A stretch of 64,000 nt of DNA from Eubacterium sp. AB3007 (GCF_000688015.1 NZ_JIAD01000001.1:744001-808000); one strand, 5' to 3'; counted from the stretch's first letter, positions 17,547-27,254 are shown. Made by a program: numbers and translations. The notes: generated by a model not told the origin, from the sequence alone.

Positions 17547-18875
17547 CTACCTCCTAATAGCTATGTACTTATCTGTGACTTCAACGACTTGTCCGTTGAT
17601 GCTGGCGTGCACGGCGGCTCCCAGAGCATCTTCCGGAATTTTACCGATCATCTGGCCCACAGTGACCTGATCACCAACCTGTACCACAGGCTGAGCCGGT
17701 GCACCCACATGCTGTGACAGCATGATGCGTACTTCGGATGGCTCAACGGTCTCGTCCGTCATCGGTGCCGGTGCATCGAACCTGGACAATCCCAGCCGTG
17801 CGATCAGCCGATGGCTGGGAACCAGACGACTCGCTCTGTTCTTGTCAGCCTTATATTCCTTGCCCTCTTCTCTCTGGAAGCGGACACCGGCTTTCATGGT
17901 TTCGTCCTTCAGTGCCATGTTGGCCATCTTTGGTTTAAGATTGACCGGGCAGGAGAAGTACTCACACAGGTTGCACTGGCAGCAGAGCTGGCCCAGTGTC
18001 TTCCCTTCCATGTCATCTCCACCATACAGCATGAAGCGCATGGCTTTGTGCGGAGATGTACCATGACCGATGAGTGCTCTCGGACAAAGATCCGTACACA
18101 TACGACACTGCTCACAGGTGGCGTGATTCACCCTCTTCGCCTGCGGAGCGGTGACTTCTTTTTTTGCAATCAGCGGATGGCTCTTCTTCAGGATGACATA
18201 GCCCTTGTTTTTCTTGAGCACGTTTCCGTTGATGTCGGCAAGGAGCGGTCCCATCATCGGTCCGCCGTCTACAATCCCGTACCCCGAGAAATCTTCGATC
18301 CCCGACTTTCTGAGAACTTCCAGGACCGGCGTTCCCACGGGTACCTTAAGGGTTACTCGCCTTGGAATGTCTCCTGCCAGAGTGACATATGTCTCTGTCA
18401 CCGGCTGATCCTTGGATGCCTTGTAGATGTTCAGTGCTGTTTCTGTGTTGATAACAACACAGCCACACATGATTGGGATTCCCGTTTCCGGAACGATCCG
18501 TCCCGTCAACTCGTATACCAGTACCTGCTCGTCTCCGGCAGGATAGATATCCGGCAGGATCCCAACGGATACATAGTCGGATAGTCCGAGTTTCTCGATG
18601 GTATTTCTCAGGATCTCAATGACCTTGCCATGCTTTCCTTTGATACCGATGATCGCCTGTTTGGCTTCCACCAGTCTGGCGGCCATCTCAAATCCCTTGA
18701 TGATCTCCTCGGGATACATAGCCATCAGCTGCTGGTCTACCCTAAGCAGTGGTTCACATTCGGCTCCATTCATCAGCATGTAATCTGCCTTTGATGTCAG
18801 TTTGGCATGTGTCGGGAATCCGGCTCCGCCGGCTCCGATAATGCCTGCACTTTTGATTTGATCCAGAAGCGCCAT
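17547..18875 (-). CDS. pduS: PduS-like electron-transfer protein (RnfC family)
   Basis: 442 residues. The N-terminus has the RnfC/NuoF-like nucleotide-binding glycine loop GIIGAGGAGFPTHAK and Rossmann-type region, then an SLBB domain, then two 4Fe-4S sites (CEQCRMCTDLCPRALIGH at ~255 and CCQCNLCEYFSCPVN at ~295) and a C-terminal sandwich (biotinyl-like) domain (GDQVTVGQMIGKI). PduS proteins oxidise NADH or reduce cofactors at the compartment shell in concert with PduT. With no alcohol dehydrogenase in the operon, this is the only visible route for disposing of NADH formed by aldehyde oxidation. Confidence 0.95.
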   Translation of the reverse strand: MALLDQIKSAGIIGAGGAGFPTHAKLTSKADYMLMNGAECEPLLRVDQQLMAMYPEEIIKGFEMAARLVEAKQAIIGIKGKHGKVIEILRNTIEKLGLSDYVSVGILPDIYPAGDEQVLVYELTGRIVPETGIPIMCGCVVINTETALNIYKASKDQPVTETYVTLAGDIPRRVTLKVPVGTPVLEVLRKSGIEDFSGYGIVDGGPMMGPLLADINGNVLKKNKGYVILKKSHPLIAKKEVTAPQAKRVNHATCEQCRMCTDLCPRALIGHGTSPHKAMRFMLYGGDDMEGKTLGQLCCQCNLCEYFSCPVNLKPKMANMALKDETMKAGVRFQREEGKEYKADKNRASRLVPSHRLIARLGLSRFDAPAPMTDETVEPSEVRIMLSQHVGAPAQPVVQVGDQVTVGQMIGKIPEDALGAAVHASINGQVVEVTDKYIAIRR

Positions 18876-18893
18876 GTTTTACCTCCCAGACTT

Positions 18894-19157
18894 CTAAAAC
18901 TCACAATCTTCATCAATGATGCCGACAATGGCGGCATCTACCGGTATGGTGTCGTCTTCCACCATCCGTCTGGCGGAAGATCCCAGCGTCACCAGGACTC
19001 TGTCTCCGATACCGGCGCTTATGGTATCTATGGCTACCAGCCGTTCTCCCTCGTTGGAGCCTCCGCCGATGACTTCCACCAGCATCAGCTTGTATCCGTT
19101 CAGGAGTCCGGTTTTTCTGGTCGCCCAGATATTATCAATTAGTTTAGCCGTTAGCAT
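18894..19157 (-). CDS. eutN: BMC-P pentameric vertex protein (EutN/CcmL)
   Basis: 87 residues from ATG 19157 (AGAGGGGAG upstream), overlapping the stop of the preceding BMC gene by 14 nt. The EutN/CcmL/CsoS4 signature is complete: AKLIDNIWATRKTGLLNG, GAGIGDRVLVTLGSSARR and VDAAIVGIIDE. Pentamers of this family cap the vertices of the polyhedral shell. It is the only BMC-P gene in the operon. Confidence 0.95.
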   Translation of the reverse strand: MLTAKLIDNIWATRKTGLLNGYKLMLVEVIGGGSNEGERLVAIDTISAGIGDRVLVTLGSSARRMVEDDTIPVDAAIVGIIDEDCEF

Positions 19158-19455
19158 AAACGCTGCTCCCCTCTGCATCCTGCTTGATAGCTCTGAGTGC
19201 GTCCTCTACTGCTGCCGTGTCACCGAAGATCGCCAGCATGATCATATTCTGCGGGCAGGATCCCCGGATGTCCTCGACCTGAACCCCGTTGGACTTCTCG
19301 GCGATATCCGCCGCGACGACCATCTCGATCAACTTGCCTTGGACAAGTCCGACAGCATCGAAGAGTTCCGGTTTCTGTGACCTGGGCGAGCCTTTGCGGT
19401 TCATCAGGATATCGATAGCACCCTGTGTTGGATTTTTGATGATTCTGAATTCCAT
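19144..19455 (-). CDS. Divergent BMC-domain protein
   Basis: 103 residues. After a short N-terminal extension (MEFRIIKNPTQGAIDILMNR) there is a weakly conserved BMC domain: FDAVGLVQGKLIEMVVAADI ... NMIMLAIFGDTAAVEDALRAI. The usual GLIET start and the KPRPH end are missing, so it is a distant member resembling the small BMC proteins found beside EutJ/EutN in glycyl radical loci. It may form minor shell tiles. It overlaps eutN and follows eutJ by 13 nt. Confidence 0.75.
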   Translation of the reverse strand: MEFRIIKNPTQGAIDILMNRKGSPRSQKPELFDAVGLVQGKLIEMVVAADIAEKSNGVQVEDIRGSCPQNMIMLAIFGDTAAVEDALRAIKQDAEGSSVYANG

Positions 19456-19468
19456 GCCCGCCTCCTTT

Positions 19469-20332
19469 CTACCATCTTCCGTAATACTCTTCCTGTTTGC
19501 AGCTCAGCGCGATACCAAGCGGTGTTACAAACATTGGATTTTTTGGTTTGTGCGTATAAATTCCAGTCCTCTTCTCAATGATCGTTTCGATTCCCGTCAG
19601 GCAGGCGGTACCGCCTACCAGAGAGATCTCCTCCACATTGTAACCTGCGATCTTTTCGTTGATGATGGAGGCCACCTTCTCGATGACCGGCTTGAGTACC
19701 GGCAGGATCTCCTTGTGGTTCTCCGGGTTCCTCTTGAAAAGTTCCGCTTCCGCAAAACTCATCTTGTAGGATCCCGCCAGTACCAGCGAGAAGTGAGTTC
19801 CTCCGGTGGCTTCGTCGTCCACATAGACAACCTTGCCATCCTCTATGATGGCAATGCCTGTGGTTCCTCCACCAATATCCACGACCGCACCGTTCTTGAT
19901 GCCCAGGACTTCGTTGGCAGCGGTTGCCTCGTCCGTCATGGCGCTGACGGTAAAGCCAGCCCCACGGCACACATTCTCTACAGCACCGGAATCCACCGAT
20001 TCTGTGCCCGGTGGGATTGCGGCAGCTGCATAGATCAGTTCTTCCACGCCCAGCTTTTGTTCCAGTTCCTGCTTCATTTCCCGCACGATCTGGACCGCTC
20101 CGACGTAATCCACTACCATTCCATCTCTCACGACATCGGCGTACTTATAACATCCTGCAACCGGTGACATATCCTCGTCCAGCACCGCCACAACGACGCA
20201 TGCTGTTCCAAGATCGACCCCGGTGTAATAAACTGGTTCTTTTTTCTTGCTCTTGATCGGGTGTTCACACACCTCCTCGAACTCGGCCACCAGTTCATCG
20301 CAGTATTGAAAATTTAATCTTGCCTCTGACAT
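19469..20332 (-). CDS. eutJ: EutJ-like actin-fold chaperone
   Basis: ATG 20332 follows GGAGGACA and overlaps the end of the EutT-like gene by 19 nt; 287 residues. The actin/Hsp70 ATPase fold shows phosphate-1 (GVDLGTACVVVAV), phosphate-2 (VVDIGGGTTGIAII) and the adenosine-type glycine motif (ISLVGGTACLTGIE). EutJ proteins are encoded in many microcompartment operons and are thought to be chaperones or reactivation factors; the exact client is not established. Confidence 0.9.
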   Translation of the reverse strand: MSEARLNFQYCDELVAEFEEVCEHPIKSKKKEPVYYTGVDLGTACVVVAVLDEDMSPVAGCYKYADVVRDGMVVDYVGAVQIVREMKQELEQKLGVEELIYAAAAIPPGTESVDSGAVENVCRGAGFTVSAMTDEATAANEVLGIKNGAVVDIGGGTTGIAIIEDGKVVYVDDEATGGTHFSLVLAGSYKMSFAEAELFKRNPENHKEILPVLKPVIEKVASIINEKIAGYNVEEISLVGGTACLTGIETIIEKRTGIYTHKPKNPMFVTPLGIALSCKQEEYYGRW

Positions 20333-20991
20333 TGTCCTCCTCCAAATGCTTTGCATATCAGCTGTGAAATACAGTTGATCAGTTGATTCAACCGCTCTGT
20401 CACTGCCTTGTTGGTGCATTGAACTTCCATGACAGTCACCTGTACTTCATATAGCTGACAACGCAACCGGTGCAACAGAAGGATCTGTTTGCCCTTCTCC
20501 GTCTGCATGTGGAATTCTGTAATGTCAAAGCACTCACCAATATCGCATGAGAAATTGTCTCCGTTGATTCCTGAGCAACCCTTGCATGGGATCGGTTCGA
20601 ACTGTTTGTTCTCCAATGCCATGGGTTTGATCTCTTCGAAACGTTTTCCCAGTTGAAGGACTTCCTGAGCCAAACAGATGTCGTGATCCAGAAGCTCCGA
20701 TGCGGTAAGCAGGAACAATGCCTTGCCTGACCGCAGGCACGCCTCCAGGCGCTTCGTCTTCAGCAGGTCAGGCTTGCCGGGTCCGGAAGATCCAATTCCC
20801 GGAGCCCTCCCTGCGATGACACCATCGCCTACGTGCATCGGTGTTCCATCTGCAAATACGTTGATCTGTCTGTCCTGCAGGAATTGTCTGGCACCCGGAG
20901 TCAGTCTGGCGCCCGGCTGGATTTCATAGCTTGTAAAGGGGTCTTTTCTGTAGATGTCGCGAAGATCATCTTCTGTAATAAATTTCATTCT
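20314..20991 (-). CDS. EutT-like protein (cobalamin adenosyltransferase homologue)
   Basis: 225 residues from ATG 20991; a TTG five codons earlier is less likely. The N-terminus KFITEDDLRDIY ... LTPGARQFLQDRQI matches EutT and the EutQ-type module, and the helical body (ELLDHDICLAQEVLQLGKRF, RLRCQLYEVQVTVMEV) resembles EutT adenosyltransferases. The EutT HX11CCX2C metal site is not seen; the Cys residues present are CKGC and FSC. CutC needs no cobalamin, so the protein either has another role or serves a B12 enzyme elsewhere. Confidence 0.72.
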   Translation of the reverse strand, partial: RMKFITEDDLRDIYRKDPFTSYEIQPGARLTPGARQFLQDRQINVFADGTPMHVGDGVIAGRAPGIGSSGPGKPDLLKTKRLEACLRSGKALFLLTASELLDHDICLAQEVLQLGKRFEEIKPMALENKQFEPIPCKGCSGINGDNFSCDIGECFDITEFHMQTEKGKQILLLHRLRCQLYEVQVTVMEVQCTNKAVTERLNQLINCISQLICKAFGGGQCQRQD

Positions 20992-20992
20992 A

Positions 20993-21445
20993 TTACGACC
21001 TTTCAATTATGTCTTTCAGCACGTATTCCCTCAGTTCTTCAATGCCCTCGCCGGTTTCGACGCTGACCTTGAAAATTGGTTCATTAACTCCTATAGACAT
21101 TAACTGTTTCCGGCATGTCTCCTCGTTTTCCGGATGCTGATCACACTTGGTGATCACCCCTGTGACGGGGCAACGGAATACGCGTGCAAATCCCGGGGAG
21201 TATTTCTCCACCGGATTGCTCTGATCCACCAGGATCAGGACATGCCCGGCATTGTTTTGTGCCGCGGATATGAGGTGCTTGTACATCCACGGGTTCTCCA
21301 GGTAAGACCCTGGAACATCGATGGTGTACTTACCAAAGATCATATCCTGTGTTTTTCTCGGTTTTCTCTCTACCTGATTGATCGCATCGACAAGCGCGGT
21401 CTTTCCGGATTTTCCGATCCCGATTACCATTACCTTTCTGCTCAT
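20993..21445 (-). CDS. eutP: EutP/PduV-type small GTPase-like protein
   Basis: 150 residues. Walker A is GIGKSGKT (residues ~8-15), the switch/Walker B region reads YTIDVPGSYLENP, and the base-recognition motif reads TKCD. This is the P-loop family EutP/PduV, associated with compartment positioning or with acetate-kinase activity in some reports. Its start overlaps the stop of pduU (TGATG), so the two are coupled. The EutT-like gene follows after 1 nt. Confidence 0.9.
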   Translation of the reverse strand: MSRKVMVIGIGKSGKTALVDAINQVERKPRKTQDMIFGKYTIDVPGSYLENPWMYKHLISAAQNNAGHVLILVDQSNPVEKYSPGFARVFRCPVTGVITKCDQHPENEETCRKQLMSIGVNEPIFKVSVETGEGIEELREYVLKDIIERS

Positions 21446-21807
21446 CAGGTCTTTGTCACCTCCACGGTGGTGAAACCCAGCAGATCACAAAGCGTCGTCG
21501 TCACTGCATTCAGCGCTGTCTCCACGCTCTGTACATCGCCGGAGATAACCACAGATCCGGTGAATCTGTCGAGAAACCCGATCTCGACATTTGCAGCCTT
21601 GGTTGCGATATCAGCTGCAATGATCGCGGTCTCGTAGGGCGAAAGAGTCAGGATGCCGATAGCCCCCGCCTCATCGATCCCGAGACGTTCGTAGATGTCT
21701 GTCATGGGAGCGGCAATCACATGCGCTATGGTGACCTGCTTGCCCGGTACCGATTCCTCGATCACGCGCTGCAGATCAGGCTTGTTTCTGTTGTCAAGTA
21801 CTCCCAT
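21445..21807 (-). CDS. pduU: Circularly permuted BMC-H shell protein (PduU/EutS)
   Basis: 120 residues matching PduU/EutS along the whole length: an N-terminal beta-barrel segment ([21 protein letters not shown]), then [20 protein letters not shown] and [19 protein letters not shown]. The permutation puts a six-stranded barrel over the hexamer pore, so this tile is probably gated or closed. It lies between cutD (15 nt) and eutP (overlap). Confidence 0.95.
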   Translation of the reverse strand: MGVLDNRNKPDLQRVIEESVPGKQVTIAHVIAAPMTDIYERLGIDEAGAIGILTLSPYETAIIAADIATKAANVEIGFLDRFTGSVVISGDVQSVETALNAVTTTLCDLLGFTTVEVTKT

Positions 21808-21822
21808 TGTACAACCTCTTCT

Positions 21823-22770
21823 TTAGTGTCTGATGACTGCGACCGGCAAATCATATGGTTTGATGTAACTCTCGATGCGGTCCAGATCCTCCTCGGAGAG
21901 GCTTGGATCGCCTTCGATCTGATACTCCATATCCAGCTGGCCGTACTTGTTTACTCCCATCTTATGATAGGGGAGCAAGTCGATCCCTTTGAAATTCTTC
22001 ATTTCCTTGAAAGGAAGAAGGAATTCCATGGTGTTGACGATTTCCTCTTCGCTGTCGTTGAGACCTTTCAGAAGCGGCATCCGTATCTTCACATTGTACC
22101 GTTTCTTCAGGAGCTCGGACAGGTTCTGAAGGATCAGCTCGTTTCTGACTCCGGTGTGCTCACTGTGACGATCGGAGTCAAAGTGCTTGATGTCAAACAG
22201 GAAGAGATCGACGTAGTCCGCAAGTTTCATCATGGTCTCGTGCTTGGTGTAGCCGCAGGTCTCGATAGCGGTGTTGACGCCATTCTGCTTGGCCGCCTGC
22301 AACAAAGCAAGACACGCTTCTGGCTGGGAGGTACATTCCCCTCCCCCAAGGGTCATTCCACCTCCAGAGACATCATAGAACATCTTGTCTTCCATGACGA
22401 CGTCCATGATCTCCGAGATGGTCTTCACCTCACCGGCGATATCCAGCGCCTTGTAGAGGCAGGCCTTCTCGCACTCTCTGCAGCCGATACAGTCCTTCTC
22501 ACGATCCACGGTGTGTCCCTCCGGGCCAACCTTGTGGATGCCCTGAGGGCATACTGGAACGCATGCCCCGCATCCAACACAGGCGTCCTTCTTGAACATT
22601 ACCTGAAACTTCCGGAACAGTCCTTCAGGGTTCGCGCACCACCTGCAGCGCAAGGGGCAACCTTTCAGGAAGACCAGCGTTCTCACGCCAGGGCCGTCAT
22701 GCATATTATACTTTTGTATATTGAATATGGTCGCTTTACGCTCAAGCTTATCCCCGTTCTTGCTGCTCAT
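21823..22770 (-). CDS. cutD: CutD, choline TMA-lyase glycyl radical activase
   Basis: 315 residues. The radical SAM CX3CX2C motif is Cys38-Cys42-Cys45 (KGCPLRCRWC). It is followed by an inserted ferredoxin-like domain with two 4Fe-4S sites (CVGCGACVPVCPQGIH and CIGCRECEKACLYKA), the arrangement of PFL-type activases for choline and glycerol enzymes. The glycine-rich SAM motif GGGECTSQPE follows. It abstracts a hydrogen from Gly822 of CutC to install the radical. It lies 35 nt after cutC; AGGAG precedes ATG 22770. Confidence 0.97.
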   Translation of the reverse strand: MSSKNGDKLERKATIFNIQKYNMHDGPGVRTLVFLKGCPLRCRWCANPEGLFRKFQVMFKKDACVGCGACVPVCPQGIHKVGPEGHTVDREKDCIGCRECEKACLYKALDIAGEVKTISEIMDVVMEDKMFYDVSGGGMTLGGGECTSQPEACLALLQAAKQNGVNTAIETCGYTKHETMMKLADYVDLFLFDIKHFDSDRHSEHTGVRNELILQNLSELLKKRYNVKIRMPLLKGLNDSEEEIVNTMEFLLPFKEMKNFKGIDLLPYHKMGVNKYGQLDMEYQIEGDPSLSEEDLDRIESYIKPYDLPVAVIRH

Positions 22771-22804
22771 GTTGATGAACTCCTGTCTACTCTGATTTCC
22801 TTGT

Positions 22805-25348
22805 TTAGAACTTGGTCAGCATGGTTCTGCTGATGATCTCATCCTGTACATCCTTGCACAGTTCAGTGAAGAATGCACTGTATCCAGCAACACGTACCAC
22901 CAGGTCACGATAGCTGTCAGGATCCTTCTGAGCAGCCAGCATATCCTCGTTGTTGACGTAGTTGAACTGCATCTCACCGTTACCAAACATGCAGGCAGTT
23001 CTCAGCAGCGTGATCAGACCCTGCTCGCCTTCCGGTGTATCCAGGATACCAGGCATCAACTTGAAGTTGTGTACCAGGCCGATGTTCATGTTGTCGTTGG
23101 ACATCTTGGATACGGACTTGATGATAGCGGTCGGTCCCTTGTAGTCTGCACCCTGTGTCGGGGAGATACCGTCGGACAGCGGTGTCCATGCCTTACGTCC
23201 GTTAGCAGATGCGCCTGTCAACTGACCAAACGGAGTGTTGTTGGAGATGGACAGAGTGCCGTGGGACATGATCGAGTACAGTGTCTTGTATTTTCTGTGC
23301 TCCATCTCGGTGAAGTTGATGAGGTCTGCGCAGATGTAATCCGCATAGTCGTCATCGTTGCCGTACTTCGGAGCAGCCAGGCAGTCAGCTCTCATCTGCT
23401 CGTAACCTACGAAGTCAGCTTTCAGACCCTCATTCAGCTGTTCCAGTGTGTATTTCTTATCGTCAAATACCAGTTTCTTGATAGCCGCCATGGAGTCAGC
23501 ATAGGTAGCCAGTCCGGACCATACGACGCCAGGACCAAAGTTGTACATTGCTCCGCCGGCTTCAACGCCCTTGCCCTTCTCCATGCAGCCTTCGAACATG
23601 ATGGACATCAGCGGCTTAGGTGCCAGATCTCTATGCACTCTCTGGGAGATGACGGTCATGACAGCAGTCCACTTGGTGACATACTTGATAGTAGCCTTGA
23701 CCGCGTTGTCGAACTCTTCGTAGGTCTTGTACTGATCCAAAGGACCCAGATCCGGTGTGACCTGCTTGCCATACCAGAGAGGAACACCGTGGTTCAGCAC
23801 CAGCTCAATGCAGATCGGCCACTGGGTGTAGGATGTGGATGTCCACTGGTACAGTCTTCCTGCCTTCTGCGGCTCTACACATCCCATCAGGCAGTAGTCT
23901 CTGGCATCCTCGATGGAGATACCCTTAGCCAGCATCATCTTGATGTGTGTATCGTCGAAGTGGCAAGCGGGGAATCCCATTCCGGCTCTGACTACATCTA
24001 CGATCTTCTCCATATACTTCTGAGGAGACTTGTTGTTGATACGGCAAGCCAGGGACGGCTGATAGATCTTGGTGTGTCTGACAGCGTCCATCAGCAGGTA
24101 GGTCAGGTCATTCGTGGCATCTCTGCCGTCTCTTGTCAAACCGCCTACGCACATATTGACGAAGGGCTGATAACCTGCGAAGAACTTGGACTGTCCCTCA
24201 CTGGTGACCCACATCATCTCAGACATCTTGATGAGCATGCAGCTTGCTAGTTCAAATGCCTGATAGTTGTTCATTCTTCCAGACTCGATGTCAGCCTTGT
24301 AGAATGGATACATGTACTGGTCCACACGGCCGATGGACATACCGGTCTGGTTCTCCTCTACCGGCAGCAGGGCCTCAATTGTCCAAACTGACTGAATTGC
24401 CTCCCAGAAGGTCTCCGGCTTATATTTTGGAACTCTTGCGCAATTTGCGGAGATCTGCATCAGCTCTGCCTTTCTGACAGGATCTGTTTCTGCAGCTGCT
24501 TTCTGTGCAGCGTAGTCAGACAGTCTCTGGGAATAGCACATAACGCCTTCTGTAGTCTCGATGACGCCCTTGTAGAAGTAGATTTTGTCCAGATCATCCG
24601 GATTGGCATAATCCAACTCTGCCAGATGTGCCTTTGCCTCATCCTGAATGTCCTTCATGCCTTTCTTCATGAGGATGACGTCATAGCCCGGGTTGGAGTC
24701 TCCACCTCCACTCATGGCGTGATAGGAGCAATCAGATACGTAGGATTCGCCGGACAGTTCCCAGCCGCCGCATTCCTTGTACTGGTCCTCGCAGAACTCC
24801 TCGACAGATTTGCCTTCCCAGAAGGGGAACAGAACCTCTCGGCAGTATTTCTTATCTTCTTCAGAGATGTAGAACGGATCCTGCGGTCTCTCGCCGATGG
24901 TATCCAGCTCATCTCTCAGCCATTTCCATGCCAGGTCAGGTGAGAAAGATCCCACACGCGGGCCGCCTGTCGGATTACCAACGATCAGCTCGTGATCCTG
25001 GATGATCAGTGGTGCTGTCTCGCAGCATTTACGGAATGCCATCGCTCTCAGCTCCTGCTTTGGCATGCCCGGATTTGCCCTGGTGACTTCTGTGAAGATC
25101 TTGGCACGGTGCATGGAGATAGACGGTACCTGTTTTCTGTAGTTGTCCTTCAGAGCCTTGATCCTGGGTGTGGGACCATCAGGTACGTCGGTGCCAGGTG
25201 CTGCGCTTGCAACAGGAGCAGGTGCAGATCCCTTGGCTTCCATTTCCTTTGTAACGTTTTCGAACATTGACTTCAGCGCGTTACGCTCTTCTGGAGACAT
25301 GTCCTTGGTAGCTTCCGCTAATTTGTTTGAAAAATCACGAATGTCCAA
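22805..25348 (-). CDS. cutC: CutC, choline trimethylamine-lyase (glycyl radical enzyme)
   Basis: 847 residues; cleaves choline to trimethylamine and acetaldehyde in the compartment lumen. The thiyl Cys490 and Glu492 lie in GCVEPQ and the radical Gly822 in RVAGYSAFF. Choline-contact residues known from Desulfovibrio CutC are all present shifted by one: Tyr209, Asp217, Phe396, Thr503, Tyr507. Length equals the type I (GRM1) enzyme; the N-terminal ~45 residues form an amphipathic helix plus Ala/Pro linker, a likely encapsulation peptide. The start codon is TTG (25346-25348), with GAGAGG seven bases upstream; no in-frame ATG lies before residue 17. It follows the cysteine-less dehydrogenase gene by 51 nt. 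Confidence 0.98.
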   Translation of the reverse strand: MDIRDFSNKLAEATKDMSPEERNALKSMFENVTKEMEAKGSAPAPVASAAPGTDVPDGPTPRIKALKDNYRKQVPSISMHRAKIFTEVTRANPGMPKQELRAMAFRKCCETAPLIIQDHELIVGNPTGGPRVGSFSPDLAWKWLRDELDTIGERPQDPFYISEEDKKYCREVLFPFWEGKSVEEFCEDQYKECGGWELSGESYVSDCSYHAMSGGGDSNPGYDVILMKKGMKDIQDEAKAHLAELDYANPDDLDKIYFYKGVIETTEGVMCYSQRLSDYAAQKAAAETDPVRKAELMQISANCARVPKYKPETFWEAIQSVWTIEALLPVEENQTGMSIGRVDQYMYPFYKADIESGRMNNYQAFELASCMLIKMSEMMWVTSEGQSKFFAGYQPFVNMCVGGLTRDGRDATNDLTYLLMDAVRHTKIYQPSLACRINNKSPQKYMEKIVDVVRAGMGFPACHFDDTHIKMMLAKGISIEDARDYCLMGCVEPQKAGRLYQWTSTSYTQWPICIELVLNHGVPLWYGKQVTPDLGPLDQYKTYEEFDNAVKATIKYVTKWTAVMTVISQRVHRDLAPKPLMSIMFEGCMEKGKGVEAGGAMYNFGPGVVWSGLATYADSMAAIKKLVFDDKKYTLEQLNEGLKADFVGYEQMRADCLAAPKYGNDDDYADYICADLINFTEMEHRKYKTLYSIMSHGTLSISNNTPFGQLTGASANGRKAWTPLSDGISPTQGADYKGPTAIIKSVSKMSNDNMNIGLVHNFKLMPGILDTPEGEQGLITLLRTACMFGNGEMQFNYVNNEDMLAAQKDPDSYRDLVVRVAGYSAFFTELCKDVQDEIISRTMLTKF

Positions 25349-25399
25349 TGGGTTACCTCTCTTTCCCTTCGGGCTCGCGCCCGAATAAATTTTGGTTCC

Positions 25400-26896
25400 T
25401 CAGTTGTTTTCCCCTTCCAGGGCACTGCTGAGGATAGCCTGCAATGTTTCTAACTGCTTGGCCGTCTGGCGATCCTGCATTTCCATAGCCGGCTTGTCAC
25501 CGAGCTGAGGCCTTCCAAAGATCTCACGGTCCAGCGTATCTATGTCACGCACTCCGAACCCGACTTTGCGTACATAGATCAGATTCATTGGCGATACGTT
25601 GTCCGTTGTGATCCCGTGGCCGGATGCTCCGCTACCAAGGGTCATGGCCGGGAACAGGTTGGTAGATGCTCCCATGCTGCCAAATGTTGCCGAGGTGTTG
25701 ACTAACACTCTCGCAACCGGCTTCCGCAATGCAAACTGACGAATAACGTCTCCATCCATCGAATGGATGACCATGGTGTGTCCATGGTTCTCTGTGATCA
25801 GGAGCTCGATGCACTTCTCACAGGCGTTCTTCCAATCGTCTTCCACAAAGAATGCCACCACCGGTGCAAGCTTGTCTCTGGTGTATGGATTCTCCTGGGA
25901 GGCGAACTTCTCCTCCGAGACGAGGAGCACCGTCCCTTCCGGGATGGTGAACCCGGCCCGCCTGGCCAACGTTCCCGCTGTGACTCCCACCAAGGCTGTA
26001 TTCACAGAGCCATCAGGATTGAAGATGTTCTTCGCAAGTGCCTTGGATTCCTCGCTTGTCATGAAGTAAGCATGATTGGCGCGAAACTCCGCTCTGACCT
26101 GGTCAGCGATAGGTCCATCCACGACGATGGACTGTTCCGCCGCCGGCAAGAGACCGTTGTCGAAGGTCTTGCTGCTGACGATGTCTCTGACTGCCTGGGG
26201 TATATCTGCCGTGCGCTCGATGAATGCCGGACCGTTACCAGCCCCTCCGTAGATCAGAGGTTTCCTGGCCTCATAGGCCTTGTCCAGCATGCCGGGAACT
26301 CCGGTGATCATGATCAGGGACACATCCCTGTGATTCATCAGTTCTACCGTGCCGCTTTCCGCAACTGTGTTGAGGTAAGCGAGCGCTCCCTCCGGCAGAC
26401 CCGCCTCGACGGCTGCGTCGATCATGATATCCAGCGCCTTTCCGATGGTCGCTCTCGCCGCAGGATGCGGAGAAAAGACGATCGGATTACCGGCCTTGAT
26501 GGCGATCATCGCGTTATAAATAGTGGTAGAGACCGGACTTGTCGCGGGCACCAGAGCGGCAATCACCCCAACGGGCACGCCCACATCCATCAGTCCCCTC
26601 TTCTGATCTTCACCGATCACACCTACACAACGCATACCGCGCAGGTTCTTCCTCAGGTAGTCGCATACGAATCTGTTCTTGGCATACTTGTCTTTCCAGT
26701 ATCCATACCCGGTCTCGTCACTGGACATCACCGCCAGCCCATCGATGTGCGGATAGACCGCGTCCACCATAGCCTCAACAATGGTATCCAGCTTCTCCTG
26801 AGAGAAGGAGGCCAGCTCAGCCTGTACCTCATGTGCGTCTTCTGCCAGAATACGTGCTTCCTGGACGGAGAGTAAATCATTATCTATGAAATTCAT
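25400..26896 (-). CDS. Aldehyde dehydrogenase homologue lacking the catalytic cysteine
   Basis: 498 residues from ATG 26896 (GGAGGG upstream; GTG 26905 is an alternative). It aligns along its length with the active acylating dehydrogenase of the same operon (SPVSTTIYNAMIAIKAGNPI, then VFSPHPAA; MITGVPGMLDKAYEARKP). At residue 251, where the active paralogue has Cys in TICASEQS, this protein reads LLPAAEQS, so the nucleophile is Pro and the next Ser is Ala. It is predicted to be unable to form the thiohemiacetal. It may be a structural or cargo-assembly partner, or may bind cofactor or aldehyde. It lies directly upstream of cutC in a position typical of choline clusters. Confidence 0.92.
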   Translation of the reverse strand: MNFIDNDLLSVQEARILAEDAHEVQAELASFSQEKLDTIVEAMVDAVYPHIDGLAVMSSDETGYGYWKDKYAKNRFVCDYLRKNLRGMRCVGVIGEDQKRGLMDVGVPVGVIAALVPATSPVSTTIYNAMIAIKAGNPIVFSPHPAARATIGKALDIMIDAAVEAGLPEGALAYLNTVAESGTVELMNHRDVSLIMITGVPGMLDKAYEARKPLIYGGAGNGPAFIERTADIPQAVRDIVSSKTFDNGLLPAAEQSIVVDGPIADQVRAEFRANHAYFMTSEESKALAKNIFNPDGSVNTALVGVTAGTLARRAGFTIPEGTVLLVSEEKFASQENPYTRDKLAPVVAFFVEDDWKNACEKCIELLITENHGHTMVIHSMDGDVIRQFALRKPVARVLVNTSATFGSMGASTNLFPAMTLGSGASGHGITTDNVSPMNLIYVRKVGFGVRDIDTLDREIFGRPQLGDKPAMEMQDRQTAKQLETLQAILSSALEGENN

Positions 26897-26922
26897 TCCC
26901 TTCACTCCCTCCAGTTATTCTA

Positions 26923-27231
26923 TTAATACGGTAATAACTTGTCTAACGTGTATCTCTCGATAATCTTCTGGATGTCCGGATGCGGTGTCGCGATGACACA
27001 GGAGCTGTAAACCTCTGCTCCGATCGCCTCGACGGCTTTGATGCCAGCCTCAACGGCGGACTTACAGGCAGCCACGTCCCCTCTGGTAAGAATGGAAATA
27101 TATCCAGATGCGGTGTTCTCGTAGCCAACCACCTCGACCTCAGCAGCCTTCACCATGGCATCCGCTGCTTCCAGCATAAAAACCAATCCAAAGGTTTCAA
27201 TTAGTCCTAATGCCTGTCTTGAATTTCCCAT
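26923..27231 (-). CDS. BMC-H shell protein
   Basis: 102 residues from ATG 27231 (GGAAGGATT upstream). One BMC domain: ALGLIETFGLVFMLEAADAM, SGYISILTRGDVAACKSAVEAG, SCVIATPHPDIQ. The C-terminus is slightly extended (IIERYTLDKLLPY). The insertion of a bulkier YENTASGY pore-side loop compared with the last shell gene suggests a different pore. It is the second gene of the operon. Confidence 0.93.
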   Translation of the reverse strand: MGNSRQALGLIETFGLVFMLEAADAMVKAAEVEVVGYENTASGYISILTRGDVAACKSAVEAGIKAVEAIGAEVYSSCVIATPHPDIQKIIERYTLDKLLPY

Positions 27232-27254
27232 AATTCTCAATCCTTCCTGATCAA

